DNA of 64,000 bases from Clostridium_AD sp050717545 (GCF_050717545.1 NZ_JBOITN010000017.1:124001-188000); one strand, 5' to 3'. Counted from the first letter of the stretch, positions 34,380 through 44,386 are shown. The notes: a model not told the origin generated them from the sequence alone. Made by a program: numbers and translations.

Positions 34380-36312
34380 ATATGAACTCCTCGAAAAAAT
34401 TGGAGAGGGTGGTATGGCAATAGTTTACAAAGCTAGGTGTCAATTACTCAATCGTTATGTTGCTGTGAAAATACTAAAAGAAGAATTCTCTAATAACATA
34501 GATTTTATGGAAAAGTTTAAAAAAGAAGCTTTATCTGTAGCTAGCCTCTCATCAAATAATATAGTTAATATTTATGATGTTGGGCAAGAAAGAGATATAA
34601 ACTATATAGTAATGGAATATATAAAAGGAAAAACATTAAAGGAAATTATAGTTCAAAATGGTAGTATGAATTATAATTTGGTGTTAGACTACGGTATGCA
34701 AATTGCCAAAGCACTTGAGTGTGCTCATAAAAATAACATTATTCATAGAGATATAAAACCGCATAATATTTTAGTGACTGAGGATGGAACAGTTAAAGTT
34801 ACAGATTTTGGGATAGCAAAAGCTGCCAGTTCTGTAACTATAACCAATACTAGTACAGTTATGGGATCAGCTCACTATTTTTCGCCAGAACAAGCTAAAG
34901 GAAGTTTTGTGGATTTTCGAACGGATATTTATTCTTTTGGTATAGTCCTTTATGAGATGGTTACAGGCAGAGTGCCTTATGATGCAGATAGCCCTGTTTC
35001 AGTAGCATTAAAACATATACAAGAAGTCGTTGTACCACCTAAACAAATAAACGGGAATGTTCCTGAAAATTTAAATAAATTAATATTAAAGGCCATAGAA
35101 AAAGAGCCTATAAAGAGGTATCAAACTGCGAAAGAAATATTTTTAGATTTACAAAGAATACAAAATAATAGTTCATATTCTATCGCAACTAGTAGCATGG
35201 AAAATGAATACACAAGAGTTATGGCACCTGTAAATGTAGAAGATCATAAAAACGAAGATGAAGATAAAAATAAAAATAAAAATGAAAATGAAAATCTAAA
35301 GCCTAAAGTTAAAAACAATAAAAACAATAAAACTAAGATAATAGTTATTATTGCTTTTATTTTATTGATTCTTTTAGGTAGTGCTGCTGGACTCTTACTT
35401 AGAAACTATATTACAAACAAGCAGGAGGCTGTTGTAGCCAAGATATTAGTGCCTACAATTATTGGTTTAGATAAGGCAGAGGCAAAGGATGCAGTTGAAG
35501 CCAAAGGTTTAAAGATTGTTATAACTGAAGAAAATAGCGACAAGCCAGAAGGTACTGTTATAGTAAGTTTCCCAGAGGCGGGAACAGAAGTTGAGGCAAA
35601 TAGCAACGTAAGAGTTACGGTAAGTAAAGGGCTTGAAAGTTTTAAAATTCCTTCTGTTGAAGGGAGTAATGAATCTTTGGCTGAAGCTAGTATTAAGCAA
35701 AATGGATTGATTGTCGGTGATGTTACAAAAGAATTTAGTGATTCTGTGGAGAGTGGAAATGTAATAAGGCAAGATCCTAGTGAAGACAGTTTAGTTAAAA
35801 AGGGCGATATGGTAAATTTAGTAATAAGTAGGGGGGCGGAAGCTAAAACAGCTAAGGTTCCAGACTTAATGGGTTTATCAATAGATGCAGCGCAGCAAGC
35901 ATTAAAAACTAAAAAATTAACATTGGGTGATAAACAAGAAAAGATAACAGAGGATAAATTACAGGATGGCAAAATATTTAATCAAACTATTGAGGCAAGT
36001 ACGCCAATTCCAGAGGGTTATTCTGTAGGAATTAGCTATTATAAGTATCAGGAACCTGTAAAAGAGCAATTTGATGTTCCGGACTTTAAAGGCAAAACTA
36101 TTAAAGAGGCGAAAGATTTAGCATCGCAAAAGGATATAACTATAGTGGCTCCAGGAAATGATGAAGATATTGTTGATTCGCAAGATAAGTTAGCAGGGAC
36201 TAAGGCGAATGTTGGAGATGTTATAACTTTAACAAGTAAGGTGGCGGTTGCTCCAGTAACTACTGAAACACCAACACCACCAGAATCAGCAACCCCTAAT
36301 AAAAACAAATAA
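34354..36312 (+). CDS. prkC: PrkC-type Ser/Thr kinase with PASTA repeats
   Basis: Membrane kinase that senses muropeptides or lipid II and controls growth and germination. The 652-aa product has a kinase domain (about 1-270: GEGGMAIVYKA, Lys in AVKIL, HRDIKPHNIL, DFGIA). A Lys/Asn/Glu-rich linker, one transmembrane helix (about 328-349) and three PASTA domains plus a fourth, more divergent repeat follow. The tail is Thr/Pro-rich. AGGAGGG selects the ATG at 34354; the TTG at 34336 is rejected. Confidence 0.95.
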   Translation: MIGTILGSRYELLEKIGEGGMAIVYKARCQLLNRYVAVKILKEEFSNNIDFMEKFKKEALSVASLSSNNIVNIYDVGQERDINYIVMEYIKGKTLKEIIVQNGSMNYNLVLDYGMQIAKALECAHKNNIIHRDIKPHNILVTEDGTVKVTDFGIAKAASSVTITNTSTVMGSAHYFSPEQAKGSFVDFRTDIYSFGIVLYEMVTGRVPYDADSPVSVALKHIQEVVVPPKQINGNVPENLNKLILKAIEKEPIKRYQTAKEIFLDLQRIQNNSSYSIATSSMENEYTRVMAPVNVEDHKNEDEDKNKNKNENENLKPKVKNNKNNKTKIIVIIAFILLILLGSAAGLLLRNYITNKQEAVVAKILVPTIIGLDKAEAKDAVEAKGLKIVITEENSDKPEGTVIVSFPEAGTEVEANSNVRVTVSKGLESFKIPSVEGSNESLAEASIKQNGLIVGDVTKEFSDSVESGNVIRQDPSEDSLVKKGDMVNLVISRGAEAKTAKVPDLMGLSIDAAQQALKTKKLTLGDKQEKITEDKLQDGKIFNQTIEASTPIPEGYSVGISYYKYQEPVKEQFDVPDFKGKTIKEAKDLASQKDITIVAPGNDEDIVDSQDKLAGTKANVGDVITLTSKVAVAPVTTETPTPPESATPNKNK

Positions 36313-36348
36313 TTATATCTTTGAAAATATTTTAATGAAGGAGTATAT

Positions 36349-37218
36349 ATGCAAGGAGTAATCATAAAAGGTATAGGTGGATTATATTTTGTAAAAGCTG
36401 AAGACAAAGTCATAGAATGTAAGGCGAGAGGAAAGTTCAGGTATACTGGGCTTTCTCCCGTTATTGGTGACAAAGTGGAAATAATGTTAGAGAAAGATAT
36501 TACCAAAGGCGTAATTGAAAAGATTTTTCCAAGAGATACAGAAATGATACGACCAGTAGTTGCTAATGTTACGCAAGCATTTGTAGTTTTTTCTTTCAAA
36601 AAACCTGACTTAAATATGGAACTACTTAATAAATTTCTAGTGCTTTGTGAACATTATGGATTAAAGATAGTTCTATGTCTAAATAAGCTAGATTTAGTTA
36701 CCGAGGTTGATGAAGATATTGTAAAAGAATTAAAAAGCGTTGGATGTGATATAATATTTTTAAAAGCAAAAGAAGGAATGGGACTTTTGGAGCTTAAGAC
36801 AAAAATAAAAGATAATATTTCTGTTTTTTGTGGACCATCTGGAGTTGGAAAGTCAACTATACTTAATAATTTACTTGGTAGAGAAGCTATGAAAACTGGA
36901 GATATAAGCAAGAAATCTCAAAAAGGTAAACACACAACTCGTCACAGTGAACTTATTGAATATGAAGAAGGTTTTTTGCTTGATACCCCTGGATTTTCAT
37001 CTCTTAGTTTAGACTTCATAGAAAAAGAGAAATTACAGGAATGTTTTCCTGAGTTTGAAAAACATAGATGTGAATGTAGGTTCTCTAATTGTATGCATTA
37101 CAAAGAACCCAATTGTAGGGTTAAGCAGGCAGTAGAGGCTAATGAAATTTACAAGGACCGATATAAATTTTATATAAAGACATTAGAAGAAATTATTGCT
37201 AGGGGGAATAACAGATGA
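36349..37218 (+). CDS. rsgA: Ribosome small-subunit GTPase RsgA
   Basis: Circularly permuted GTPase acting in 30S maturation. The 289-aa product has an OB-fold N-terminus, then the G motifs in permuted order: NKLDLV, GPSGVGKST, DTPGF. The C-terminal zinc-binding segment is CECRFSNCMHYKEPNC. Its stop overlaps the rpe start by 4 bp. Confidence 0.96.
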   Translation: MQGVIIKGIGGLYFVKAEDKVIECKARGKFRYTGLSPVIGDKVEIMLEKDITKGVIEKIFPRDTEMIRPVVANVTQAFVVFSFKKPDLNMELLNKFLVLCEHYGLKIVLCLNKLDLVTEVDEDIVKELKSVGCDIIFLKAKEGMGLLELKTKIKDNISVFCGPSGVGKSTILNNLLGREAMKTGDISKKSQKGKHTTRHSELIEYEEGFLLDTPGFSSLSLDFIEKEKLQECFPEFEKHRCECRFSNCMHYKEPNCRVKQAVEANEIYKDRYKFYIKTLEEIIARGNNR

Positions 37219-37865
37219 TAAAAATAGCACCATCAATATTGTCAGCAGATTTTTCAAGGTTAGGGGAGCACATTAAGCAGTTAGAAGAATGCGAGGCTGA
37301 TATGATTCATATCGATGTAATGGATGGCATGTTCGTACCTAACATTTCTTTTGGAACCCCTATTATTAAGAGTGTTAGAAAAATAACTAAATTACCTTTT
37401 GATGTACATCTTATGATAGAAGATCCTTCTAGATATGTAGAGGAATTTGCAAAAGCAGGTGCAGACATTATAACAGTTCATTATGAAACTGATAGGCATA
37501 TTGATCGAACTATTAATTATATAAAAAGTTTTGGAATTAAAGCAGGTGTTGCATTAAATCCTGCAACGCCTGTGGCATTACTTAAAGAGATAATAAGTAA
37601 TCTTGATATGGTACTTATTATGTCAGTAAACCCAGGATTTGGAGGTCAAAAGTATATTAAATATTGTTCAAATAAAATCCAAGAAGTTAGAGATCTTGCA
37701 GATATTTATAATAAAGACATCATGATTCAAGTTGACGGTGGCGTTGATGAAACTAATATTCACGATGTTGTGAGTAGTGGTGCGAATGTAATTGTAGCCG
37801 GCTCTGCAGTATTTAAGAATAATGAAATTGAGAAAAATATAAAGGCACTAAGGGCTGGTATTTAA
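37215..37865 (+). CDS. rpe: Ribulose-phosphate 3-epimerase
   Basis: Interconverts ribulose-5-phosphate and xylulose-5-phosphate in the pentose phosphate pathway. The 216-aa TIM-barrel product has IAPSILSADFSRL, HIDVMDGMFVPN, VHLMIEDPSRY, MSVNPGFGGQKY and QVDGGVDETN, containing the metal-binding and catalytic Asp and His residues. Coupled to rsgA by overlap and to thiN with a 1-bp gap. Confidence 0.96.
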   Translation: MIKIAPSILSADFSRLGEHIKQLEECEADMIHIDVMDGMFVPNISFGTPIIKSVRKITKLPFDVHLMIEDPSRYVEEFAKAGADIITVHYETDRHIDRTINYIKSFGIKAGVALNPATPVALLKEIISNLDMVLIMSVNPGFGGQKYIKYCSNKIQEVRDLADIYNKDIMIQVDGGVDETNIHDVVSSGANVIVAGSAVFKNNEIEKNIKALRAGI

Positions 37866-37866
37866 C

Positions 37867-38502
37867 ATGAAGGTCATAATAATATCAGGAGGTAATCCGC
37901 CCTCAAAAGAAGTACTTAAAAAAGAAATTATTAAGGACACATTTTTAATTGGGGCAGATAGTGGTGCAAATTGCTTGTTTGATTATAAAATAAAACCTGA
38001 TTTGCTTGTTGGGGATTTTGATTCGATTGATAAAAAAGTGCTTAATTATTTTAAACAAAACAATTGCAAAGTCGATACTTATCCAACAGAAAAGGATTTT
38101 ACTGACACTGAGATTGCAGTTGAAAAGGCTTTACTCATGAAACCTGATAAAATAGTACTCTTAGGGTGCATTGGAAGTAGAATTGATCATATACTTGGAA
38201 ACATAGGAATGCTAAAAATATGCCTTGAAAAAGGCGTTGACGCGTGTATTGTGGATGAAAACAACAATATTAGGTTAATTGATACAGGGGCTTCTTTAAA
38301 AGGCGTTAGAGGCCAGATATTCTCACTTGCGTCATATGGTGATGAAGTAATTGGATTAACAATTGAAGGTGCCAAATATCCATTAAATAACTATAATTTA
38401 AAAATTGGACAGAGTATATCAATTTCTAATGAATTTGAAGGCCACCAAGTCAAGCTTAAATTTAAATCTGGAACCCTTTTGGTAATACTAGCAACAGATT
38501 AA
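37867..38502 (+). CDS. thiN: Thiamine pyrophosphokinase
   Basis: Makes thiamine diphosphate from thiamine and ATP. The 211-aa product has GADSGANCLFDYKIKPDLLVGDFDS, YPTEKDFTDTEIAVEKAL and GCIGSRIDHILGNIGML, all characteristic of the family. It ends the rsgA-rpe-thiN cluster; a strong terminator follows. This is the Bacillus order up to spoVM. Confidence 0.94.
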   Translation: MKVIIISGGNPPSKEVLKKEIIKDTFLIGADSGANCLFDYKIKPDLLVGDFDSIDKKVLNYFKQNNCKVDTYPTEKDFTDTEIAVEKALLMKPDKIVLLGCIGSRIDHILGNIGMLKICLEKGVDACIVDENNNIRLIDTGASLKGVRGQIFSLASYGDEVIGLTIEGAKYPLNNYNLKIGQSISISNEFEGHQVKLKFKSGTLLVILATD

Positions 38503-38505
38503 TTT

Positions 38506-38549
38506 AAACTATTTTTTATTGAGATCATCAATAAAAAATAGTTTTTTTA
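38506..38549 (+). terminator. Terminator after thiN
   Basis: A perfect 17-bp stem pairs 38506-38522 with 38528-38544 around GATCA and runs into TTTTTTTAT. Confidence 0.9.
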
Positions 38550-38614
38550 TTTTGTCAACATTGCTTAAAATGAATCATATAATAATACTGGAATACTTTG
38601 AGGGGGAATAACTT

Positions 38615-38785
38615 ATGAAAAGGTGGTTTAGATATTTACAGAGGCAACTTGGGGTAATCATAGTGTGTTTAGGTATAGGAATAATAACAGTGGTAATAGT
38701 TCCGTTTTGGTGGTGGATAATTGTTGTGGGAGGAGGAATCGTTTATTTTGGTTTTAGTATAATGGATCACAATAATCATTGTTAA
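38615..38785 (+). CDS. 56-aa membrane hairpin protein of unknown function
   Basis: TGAGGGGG precedes an ATG that opens a 56-codon frame beginning MKRWFRYLQRQLGVII. Two hydrophobic stretches (about 13-31 and 32-48) are divided by PFWWW, and the tail is DHNNHC. It looks like a small two-helix membrane protein. I do not recognise a family name. Its position between thiN and spoVM makes a sporulation role possible. Confidence 0.65.
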   Translation: MKRWFRYLQRQLGVIIVCLGIGIITVVIVPFWWWIIVVGGGIVYFGFSIMDHNNHC

Positions 38786-38933
38786 TTGTTAGTTGTTAGT
38801 AATTTATAGAAAAAAGTAGGTTCAGAAGAATTTACTTATGTATTTTAGGGCATCATAAAAGTTAGTAACTTTTTAATTATATAGGGATTATAATTAAATG
38901 GTTTTGTATATAAAATATTTGGGAGGTAAGAAA

Positions 38934-39002
38934 ATGAGAATTATGGCTATTAAATTACCGAGATTTATGTCCCGAATAATCAGATTTTTCTTAAGAAAAT
39001 AA
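38934..39002 (+). CDS. spoVM: SpoVM, amphipathic spore-coat assembly peptide (22 aa)
   Basis: Curvature-sensing amphipathic helix that anchors SpoIVA to the forespore surface. The ORF follows GGGAGGT by 6 nt and encodes 22 residues beginning MRIMAIKLPRFMSRII. It matches the known Bacillus peptide (IKLPKF near the start, including the essential Pro) and ends in basic residues. The order thiN, spoVM, rpmB is the same as in Bacillus. Gene finders usually miss it at this size. Confidence 0.88.
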   Translation: MRIMAIKLPRFMSRIIRFFLRK

Positions 39003-39092
39003 CATATAAAAATTTGACGATTAGAATTTTAAGGTAAAATTCAACTGTAAGTGGGTTTAGATAAGATGTAAATATAGGTTGGATTTAAATAA

Positions 39093-39118
39093 AAAATGCA
39101 GCTACTAGGCTGCATTTT
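39093..39118. terminator. Bidirectional terminator between spoVM and rpmB
   Basis: AAAATGCAGC (39093-39102) pairs with GCTGCATTTT (39109-39118) around TACTAG, with A/T runs on both sides. Confidence 0.8.
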
Positions 39119-39128
39119 CATTTCTTAA

Positions 39129-39320
39129 TTATATAGCACGTTGTACTTTACCTGAACGAAGACATCTAGTACATACATGTATAGACTTAGGCGTTCCGCT
39201 AACTATAGCTTTAACCTTTTGGATATTTGGAGCCCATTTTCTTTTTGACTCACGGTGTGAGTGACTATATTGGCTACCTGAAATAACACCTTTATTGCAT
39301 ATTTCGCATTTTCTTGACAA
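39129..39320 (-). CDS. rpmB: 50S ribosomal protein L28
   Basis: The 63-aa product has CEICNKGVISGSQYSHSHR and a C-terminal CTRC pair, making a four-Cys zinc-binding version of L28. The start is TTG at 39320, 8 nt after AAGGAGG; a GTG at 39329 lies too close to the ribosome binding site. It is on the opposite strand to its neighbours, as in Bacillus. Confidence 0.95.
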   Translation of the reverse strand: MSRKCEICNKGVISGSQYSHSHRESKRKWAPNIQKVKAIVSGTPKSIHVCTRCLRSGKVQRAI

Positions 39321-39516
39321 TGAAAACACCTCCTTAAGACTATGAAGAACAAAATCTTCTCAATTGAAACACGCATTATTGTAACATATATACTGCTACG
39401 CGTGCAAGCAAAAATAAAAAGTATTAGCAATAAAAGTAATTATTATATTAAATTTGTTGAATAAATTACTATTATAATATAAAATAATCTATATAGAACT
39501 ATAAGGAGGAATTACA

Positions 39517-39867
39517 ATGAAGGGTAACATTATAAACGAGAATGGTACTATATATTATTCAGAGGAAGCATTAGCTAATATAGTTGGCATTTCTACAACT
39601 GAATGTTATGGAGTTGTAGGCATGGCACTCAAAGATGCTAAAGATGGGTTTTGGCAATTAATTAAGAATGATAGTTTAAACAAAGGAGTTAAGATTAATT
39701 CTAAGGAAAATAAACTATTTATTGAATTATATATAATAGTTGAATATGGAACAAAAATATCTGTAATAGCAAATAATATAATTCAAAAAACAAAATATAA
39801 TGTTGAAAATTATACAGGGCTGAAGATTGGAGCAATAACAGTGAATGTCCAAGGCGTAAGGGTCTAA
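39517..39867 (+). CDS. Asp23/Gls24-family envelope stress protein
   Basis: The 116-aa product has the family pattern ISTTECYGVVGMALKDAKDG and IVEYGTKISVIANNI, ending VNVQGVRV. Members are small, abundant proteins near the membrane, with roles in envelope stress. AAGGAGG precedes the ATG. It is directly upstream of the DAK2 protein, the conserved yloU-yloV pair. Confidence 0.92.
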   Translation: MKGNIINENGTIYYSEEALANIVGISTTECYGVVGMALKDAKDGFWQLIKNDSLNKGVKINSKENKLFIELYIIVEYGTKISVIANNIIQKTKYNVENYTGLKIGAITVNVQGVRV

Positions 39868-39880
39868 GGGGGAATAAACA

Positions 39881-41524
39881 GTGGAATACTTTAAAATAAA
39901 TGGACAGCATTTCCGTAATATGGTAATAAATGCATCAAATAGGTTAGAAGAAAAAAAAGAGTACGTGAATTCGCTAAATGTATTTCCAGTTCCAGATGGT
40001 GACACAGGGACTAATATGTCAATGACATTTAAGTCAGCAGTTCAAGAAATTGAAAATATCGAAGATAAGTCAATTGGTGAGATATCAAAGAAGATAGCTA
40101 GAGGCGCTCTGATGGGCGCAAGAGGCAATTCAGGCGTTATACTATCACAAATATTTAGGGGCATTGCAAAAGGGCTAGAAGGCAAATCAGATGCAACTTG
40201 CGAGGAATTTTCTAAAAGTATTTTGGAAGGCTCAAAATTTGCGTATAAGGCTGTTATGAGGCCAACTGAAGGAACTATATTAACTATTATTAAAGCTGCT
40301 GGGGAATGCGCAGTGAGTAGCGAGCAGGAAAACATTGTTTCTCTTTTGCAAGAGATTTGTGAGCATAGTGAAATAGTGCTGGATAAAACTCCAGATATGC
40401 TTGCAGCATTAAAAGAGGCAGAAGTAGTTGATGCAGGTGGCATGGGACTTTTAATATTACTTAAAGGCATGCATGAAGCATTAGAGAGTGACATGAAAGC
40501 AGCAATTAATAAGGGTGATAAGCAGAGTAATATAGCAGTGCCATCACCATCTGCAACTCAACATATACCTGTTAACATAAAATTTGCATATTGCACCGAA
40601 TTGTTAGTAATAGCTCCAGATGTTGATACTAATAAACTAAAAAAATATCTAGAAGAGTTTGGGGATTCAATGGTTGTGGTTTCTCAAGATGAGTTCCTTA
40701 AAATTCATATACACACAAATGATCCGGGGTTAGTACTTTCAAAAGCAGTAACATTAGGAGAACTTTCTAAAGTGAAAATTGAAAATATGCGGGAACAACA
40801 TAGAAATTTATTAGGCATAATAGATGAGAAAGTTGAGAAACCTGTAAAAGAAAATGTTTCTGAAAATAAGAAATATGGATTTATATCTGTTGCACTTGGA
40901 GAAGGGATTAAGAATATTTTTGAGGATTTGGGTGTGGATGTTGTAATACAAGGCGGCCAGACTATGAATCCAAGCACACAAGACATATTAGATAGTATCA
41001 ATGAAATTAACGCAGAAAACATATTTATATTACCTAATAATAAAAATATAATTATGGCTGCAAAGCAAGCGGTTGAACTATCAGAAAAAAATGTAATTGT
41101 AATTGAGTCTAAAACTATACCGCAAGGGATAACCGCTGTAACAATGTTTAACAACGAAGTTAGTGTAGAAGAGAATGAGAACACATTAAAAGAAGCAATA
41201 AAAAATGTTGCAACAGCCTCTGTAACATACGCAGTTAAGGATACTCAAACAGACGGAATTATAATAAAAGAGGGCAATATATTAGGTTTAGTTGAGCAAG
41301 ATATTAAAGAAGTTGGTACAGACATTTATAAAGTTTGTACAGATATTATTGGTAGTATGATTACAAGTGAGAGTGAGCTTATTACAATTTTTTATGGTGA
41401 AGATTGTGTAACAAGTGAAGTAGAAGAATTTATTTCTAAGATAGAACAAAAATACCCAGATATAGACATACAACACTATAATGGCAAACAACCGTTATAT
41501 TATTTTATTGCGTCAGTAGAATAA
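39881..41524 (+). CDS. DAK2-domain protein, FakA-like
   Basis: The 547-aa product begins with a DhaL/DAK2 kinase domain (about 1-200) containing PVPDGDTGTNMSMTF (metal-binding Asp residues), GARGNSGVILSQIFRG and VDAGGMGLLILL. A middle domain (about 220-320) and a C-terminal DegV-like domain (about 330-547) with QGGQTMNPSTQDIL follow. FakA phosphorylates fatty acids bound by FakB (DegV-family) proteins. The start is GTG after AAGGGGGA. Its coupling to the Asp23 gene is the usual arrangement. Confidence 0.92.
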   Translation: MEYFKINGQHFRNMVINASNRLEEKKEYVNSLNVFPVPDGDTGTNMSMTFKSAVQEIENIEDKSIGEISKKIARGALMGARGNSGVILSQIFRGIAKGLEGKSDATCEEFSKSILEGSKFAYKAVMRPTEGTILTIIKAAGECAVSSEQENIVSLLQEICEHSEIVLDKTPDMLAALKEAEVVDAGGMGLLILLKGMHEALESDMKAAINKGDKQSNIAVPSPSATQHIPVNIKFAYCTELLVIAPDVDTNKLKKYLEEFGDSMVVVSQDEFLKIHIHTNDPGLVLSKAVTLGELSKVKIENMREQHRNLLGIIDEKVEKPVKENVSENKKYGFISVALGEGIKNIFEDLGVDVVIQGGQTMNPSTQDILDSINEINAENIFILPNNKNIIMAAKQAVELSEKNVIVIESKTIPQGITAVTMFNNEVSVEENENTLKEAIKNVATASVTYAVKDTQTDGIIIKEGNILGLVEQDIKEVGTDIYKVCTDIIGSMITSESELITIFYGEDCVTSEVEEFISKIEQKYPDIDIQHYNGKQPLYYFIASVE

Positions 41525-41544
41525 AAGCCCTAGGGCTTTTTTTC
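41523..41544 (+). terminator. Terminator overlapping the DAK2 stop
   Basis: AAAAGCCC (41523-41530) pairs with GGGCTTTT (41533-41540) and is followed by TTTC. Confidence 0.8.
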
Positions 41545-41621
41545 TTGTAGCGGTGCGTCCGTGATGAGCATAATACAACAAATGAATTTATTAGTAAAAT
41601 TTTATTCTTGGAGTGGTATTT

Positions 41622-43658
41622 GTGGATATTTATAGTGATATAAAATATATAAAGGGTGTTGGCCCTAAAATGGCAGAAAACTTGAATAAATGTGGTATTT
41701 ATAATGTGTTAGATATATTATTATATTTTCCGAGAGATTATGAGAATGTATCAGCGCATAAAAGTATCCTAGAATGCATGGAGAATGAAAAAGTTATTAT
41801 AGAATGTAGCGTTTTAAATATATTAAAAGATGTTAGATTAAAGAATAATAAAACTCTTTCTACCATAGTTTTTTTTCAAGGTGACAACAAATTCAAAGGT
41901 AAATGGTTTAATCAGATATATGCAAAGAATAGTTTTAAAATTTCAAATGAATACATTATTACAGGGAAAGTTAGCAAATTCAAAGAAGAGATAATAATTA
42001 TGAATCCTAAAATCATGAAGAATACATCAATGGATACAAATACTATTATTGCAAAATACCCACTTAAAAATAATATTACAAATAATTTTTTGAATAAAAT
42101 TATATCTGGATTGCTAAGTGATATTAGTATTACAGAAAATTTACCAAAGTGGATTGTGGATAAATATGATTTCTGCTCTTTAGAGGCTGCGGTGAGAAAT
42201 ATACATAGCCCTGTAAGCTTAAAACGTCTTGATGAATCAAGACGAAGGCTTAAATTCCAAGAGTTATTTACGTATTCATTAAAAATATTAATGCTAAAAG
42301 AGTTTATAAAATTTAATAATGATGGTATTCAATTTAAAATAGCGCCAGAACTTATAGTATTAAAGGAAAAATTGCCATTTGAGCTCACCAATGCTCAAAG
42401 TAAAGTTATAAGAGAAATCCTAATAGATCAGAAAAAAGCTAAAGGTATGAACAGGTTGCTACAAGGGGATGTTGGTAGCGGTAAAACTATAGTTGCAATA
42501 ATTACTATGTTTAATGTGGTAAAAAATGGGTATCAAGCATCTATAATGGCACCAACTGAGATTTTAGCAAAGCAACATTATGCAGAAATTCAAAGTGTAT
42601 TAAAAGATTTTTCATTAAACATAAAATTGTTAAGTGGAAGCACAACTCCTAAAAACAAACAATTAATCAAAGAGGAATTAAAAAGAGGAACTATTAATAT
42701 TATTGTTGGAACTCATGCTCTTATTGAAGATAATGTAGAATTTAAAAATGTAGGCATGATTGTTACTGATGAGCAACATCGATTTGGAGTATCACAAAGG
42801 AATAGGTTATCGAGTAAAGGCAAAAACATAGATATTCTTGTAATGACAGCTACTCCTATTCCTAGAACATTGTCATTATATTTATATGGTGATTTAGACG
42901 TTTCTATAATAGATGAATTGCCACCTGGTAGGCAAGTAATTGACACAAGTTATGAGGATATGGAATCAAGTGAGCGAGTATATAACTTTGCTTTAGATGA
43001 GATTAATAAGGGAAGACAAGTTTATATAGTTTGTCCACTGGTAGAAGAAAATGAAGAAATGAAGTTAAGCTCAGTTGAGATGCTTTATGAAAAATTAAAA
43101 AAAGAACAATTTAAATCTATAGAAATAGGAATGATATATGGTAAAATGCCAGGTAAACTTAAAATCGAAATAATGGATAAATTTAAGGCAGGTGAAATTA
43201 AAGCACTAGTTTCTACTACTGTAATTGAAGTTGGAGTAAACGTTCCTAATGCCACAGTTATGATAATTGAAAACTCAGAGAGATTTGGACTAGCACAACT
43301 TCATCAACTTAGGGGAAGAGTAGGGAGAGGAAAGCATAAGTCATATTGTATACTTCTAGCTAAAATTACAAATAATGTAGTGAGAAAAAGGTTAGAAGTA
43401 CTTATAAAAAGCAATGATGGCTTTTTTATTGCAGAAGAAGATTTAAAAACTAGAGGTGCAGGGGAATTATTTGGAATTAGGCAGTCTGGTGAATCGGGTC
43501 TGATATTGGCAGATATAATTTCCGATATAGATATTTTAAAGCTTGCAAATAATGAAGCTAAAATGTTATTGCGGAGTGATAATACTTACGACGTGCGCGT
43601 AAAGAATGAAATATTAGAAAAAATCAAGAAAAGCTCTAGTTATATTTGCTTTAATTAG
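41622..43658 (+). CDS. recG: ATP-dependent DNA helicase RecG
   Basis: Remodels stalled forks and Holliday junctions. The 678-aa product has an N-terminal wedge/OB domain (begins YIKGVGPKMAENL), helicase motifs GDVGSGKT, MAPTEILAKQH, TDEQHRFGV, MTATPIPRTL and QLRGRVGRG, and a C-terminal segment with GAGELFGIRQSG. GGAG at 41610-41613 selects the GTG at 41622 (8 nt) over the GTG at 41613, which overlaps it. Confidence 0.96.
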   Translation: MDIYSDIKYIKGVGPKMAENLNKCGIYNVLDILLYFPRDYENVSAHKSILECMENEKVIIECSVLNILKDVRLKNNKTLSTIVFFQGDNKFKGKWFNQIYAKNSFKISNEYIITGKVSKFKEEIIIMNPKIMKNTSMDTNTIIAKYPLKNNITNNFLNKIISGLLSDISITENLPKWIVDKYDFCSLEAAVRNIHSPVSLKRLDESRRRLKFQELFTYSLKILMLKEFIKFNNDGIQFKIAPELIVLKEKLPFELTNAQSKVIREILIDQKKAKGMNRLLQGDVGSGKTIVAIITMFNVVKNGYQASIMAPTEILAKQHYAEIQSVLKDFSLNIKLLSGSTTPKNKQLIKEELKRGTINIIVGTHALIEDNVEFKNVGMIVTDEQHRFGVSQRNRLSSKGKNIDILVMTATPIPRTLSLYLYGDLDVSIIDELPPGRQVIDTSYEDMESSERVYNFALDEINKGRQVYIVCPLVEENEEMKLSSVEMLYEKLKKEQFKSIEIGMIYGKMPGKLKIEIMDKFKAGEIKALVSTTVIEVGVNVPNATVMIIENSERFGLAQLHQLRGRVGRGKHKSYCILLAKITNNVVRKRLEVLIKSNDGFFIAEEDLKTRGAGELFGIRQSGESGLILADIISDIDILKLANNEAKMLLRSDNTYDVRVKNEILEKIKKSSSYICFN

Positions 43659-43735
43659 GTAAAAAATATCTTTGTATAAATTAAGTATATATGTTAAAAT
43701 ATTATCGAAACTTGCTTAGATGGAGGAATAAACAT

Positions 43736-44287
43736 ATGAGAATTATTGCAGGAAATGCAAGAGGAAGAAAATTATTGTCACCTGTTGGCATGGGAACAAG
43801 GCCAACATTAGATAGAATTAAAGAGTCTATGTTTAGTATAATTCAAAATAAACTAGTTGGAGCTGTTGTCGTAGATATGTTTTCAGGCACGGGTAGCCTA
43901 GGACTTGAAGCAGTGAGTAGGGGCGCTTCAAAATGTTATTTAATTGATATGGGTGATACTACATTTGAGATGTTACAAAAAAATGTAGATAATTTAAAGT
44001 TTAATGATAAATGTGAATGCTTAAAAGGTGATACATATGAATACATGAAGCGATTTGCAAATGAAAAAATTATGTTTGACTTAATTTTTATAGATCCGCC
44101 ATATGCTAAAGATATGATTCCACCTGCGATTGAAATAATTGGTTCAAATGGTCTCTTAAGCAAAGAGGGGCTAATTATTTGTAAAATAGATTCATCTGAA
44201 GAAATATACTCGGGTAATTCAATTATTCACCTTTCGAGTTCAAGAAAATATGGTAACACTCGTGTATTGTTTTATGAATACAAGTAA
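43736..44287 (+). CDS. rsmD: 16S rRNA (guanine-N2) methyltransferase RsmD
   Basis: Methylates G966 of 16S rRNA. The 183-aa product begins MRIIAGNARGRKL and has RPTLDRIKESMFSI, the SAM-binding VVDMFSGTGSLGLEAVSRGA and the catalytic DPPYA. TGGAGGA lies 8 nt before the ATG at 43736; an upstream ATG at 43691 has no ribosome binding site. coaD follows, the conserved rsmD-coaD pair. Confidence 0.95.
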   Translation: MRIIAGNARGRKLLSPVGMGTRPTLDRIKESMFSIIQNKLVGAVVVDMFSGTGSLGLEAVSRGASKCYLIDMGDTTFEMLQKNVDNLKFNDKCECLKGDTYEYMKRFANEKIMFDLIFIDPPYAKDMIPPAIEIIGSNGLLSKEGLIICKIDSSEEIYSGNSIIHLSSSRKYGNTRVLFYEYK

Positions 44288-44386
44288 TTAAGTAGTAAAG
44301 AATTATTGACCTAAATAGATGAAATACGTGGATAATAACAATTTATAATTGTTGCCATATCCAATGGCAAAATATGGAGGCATAAC

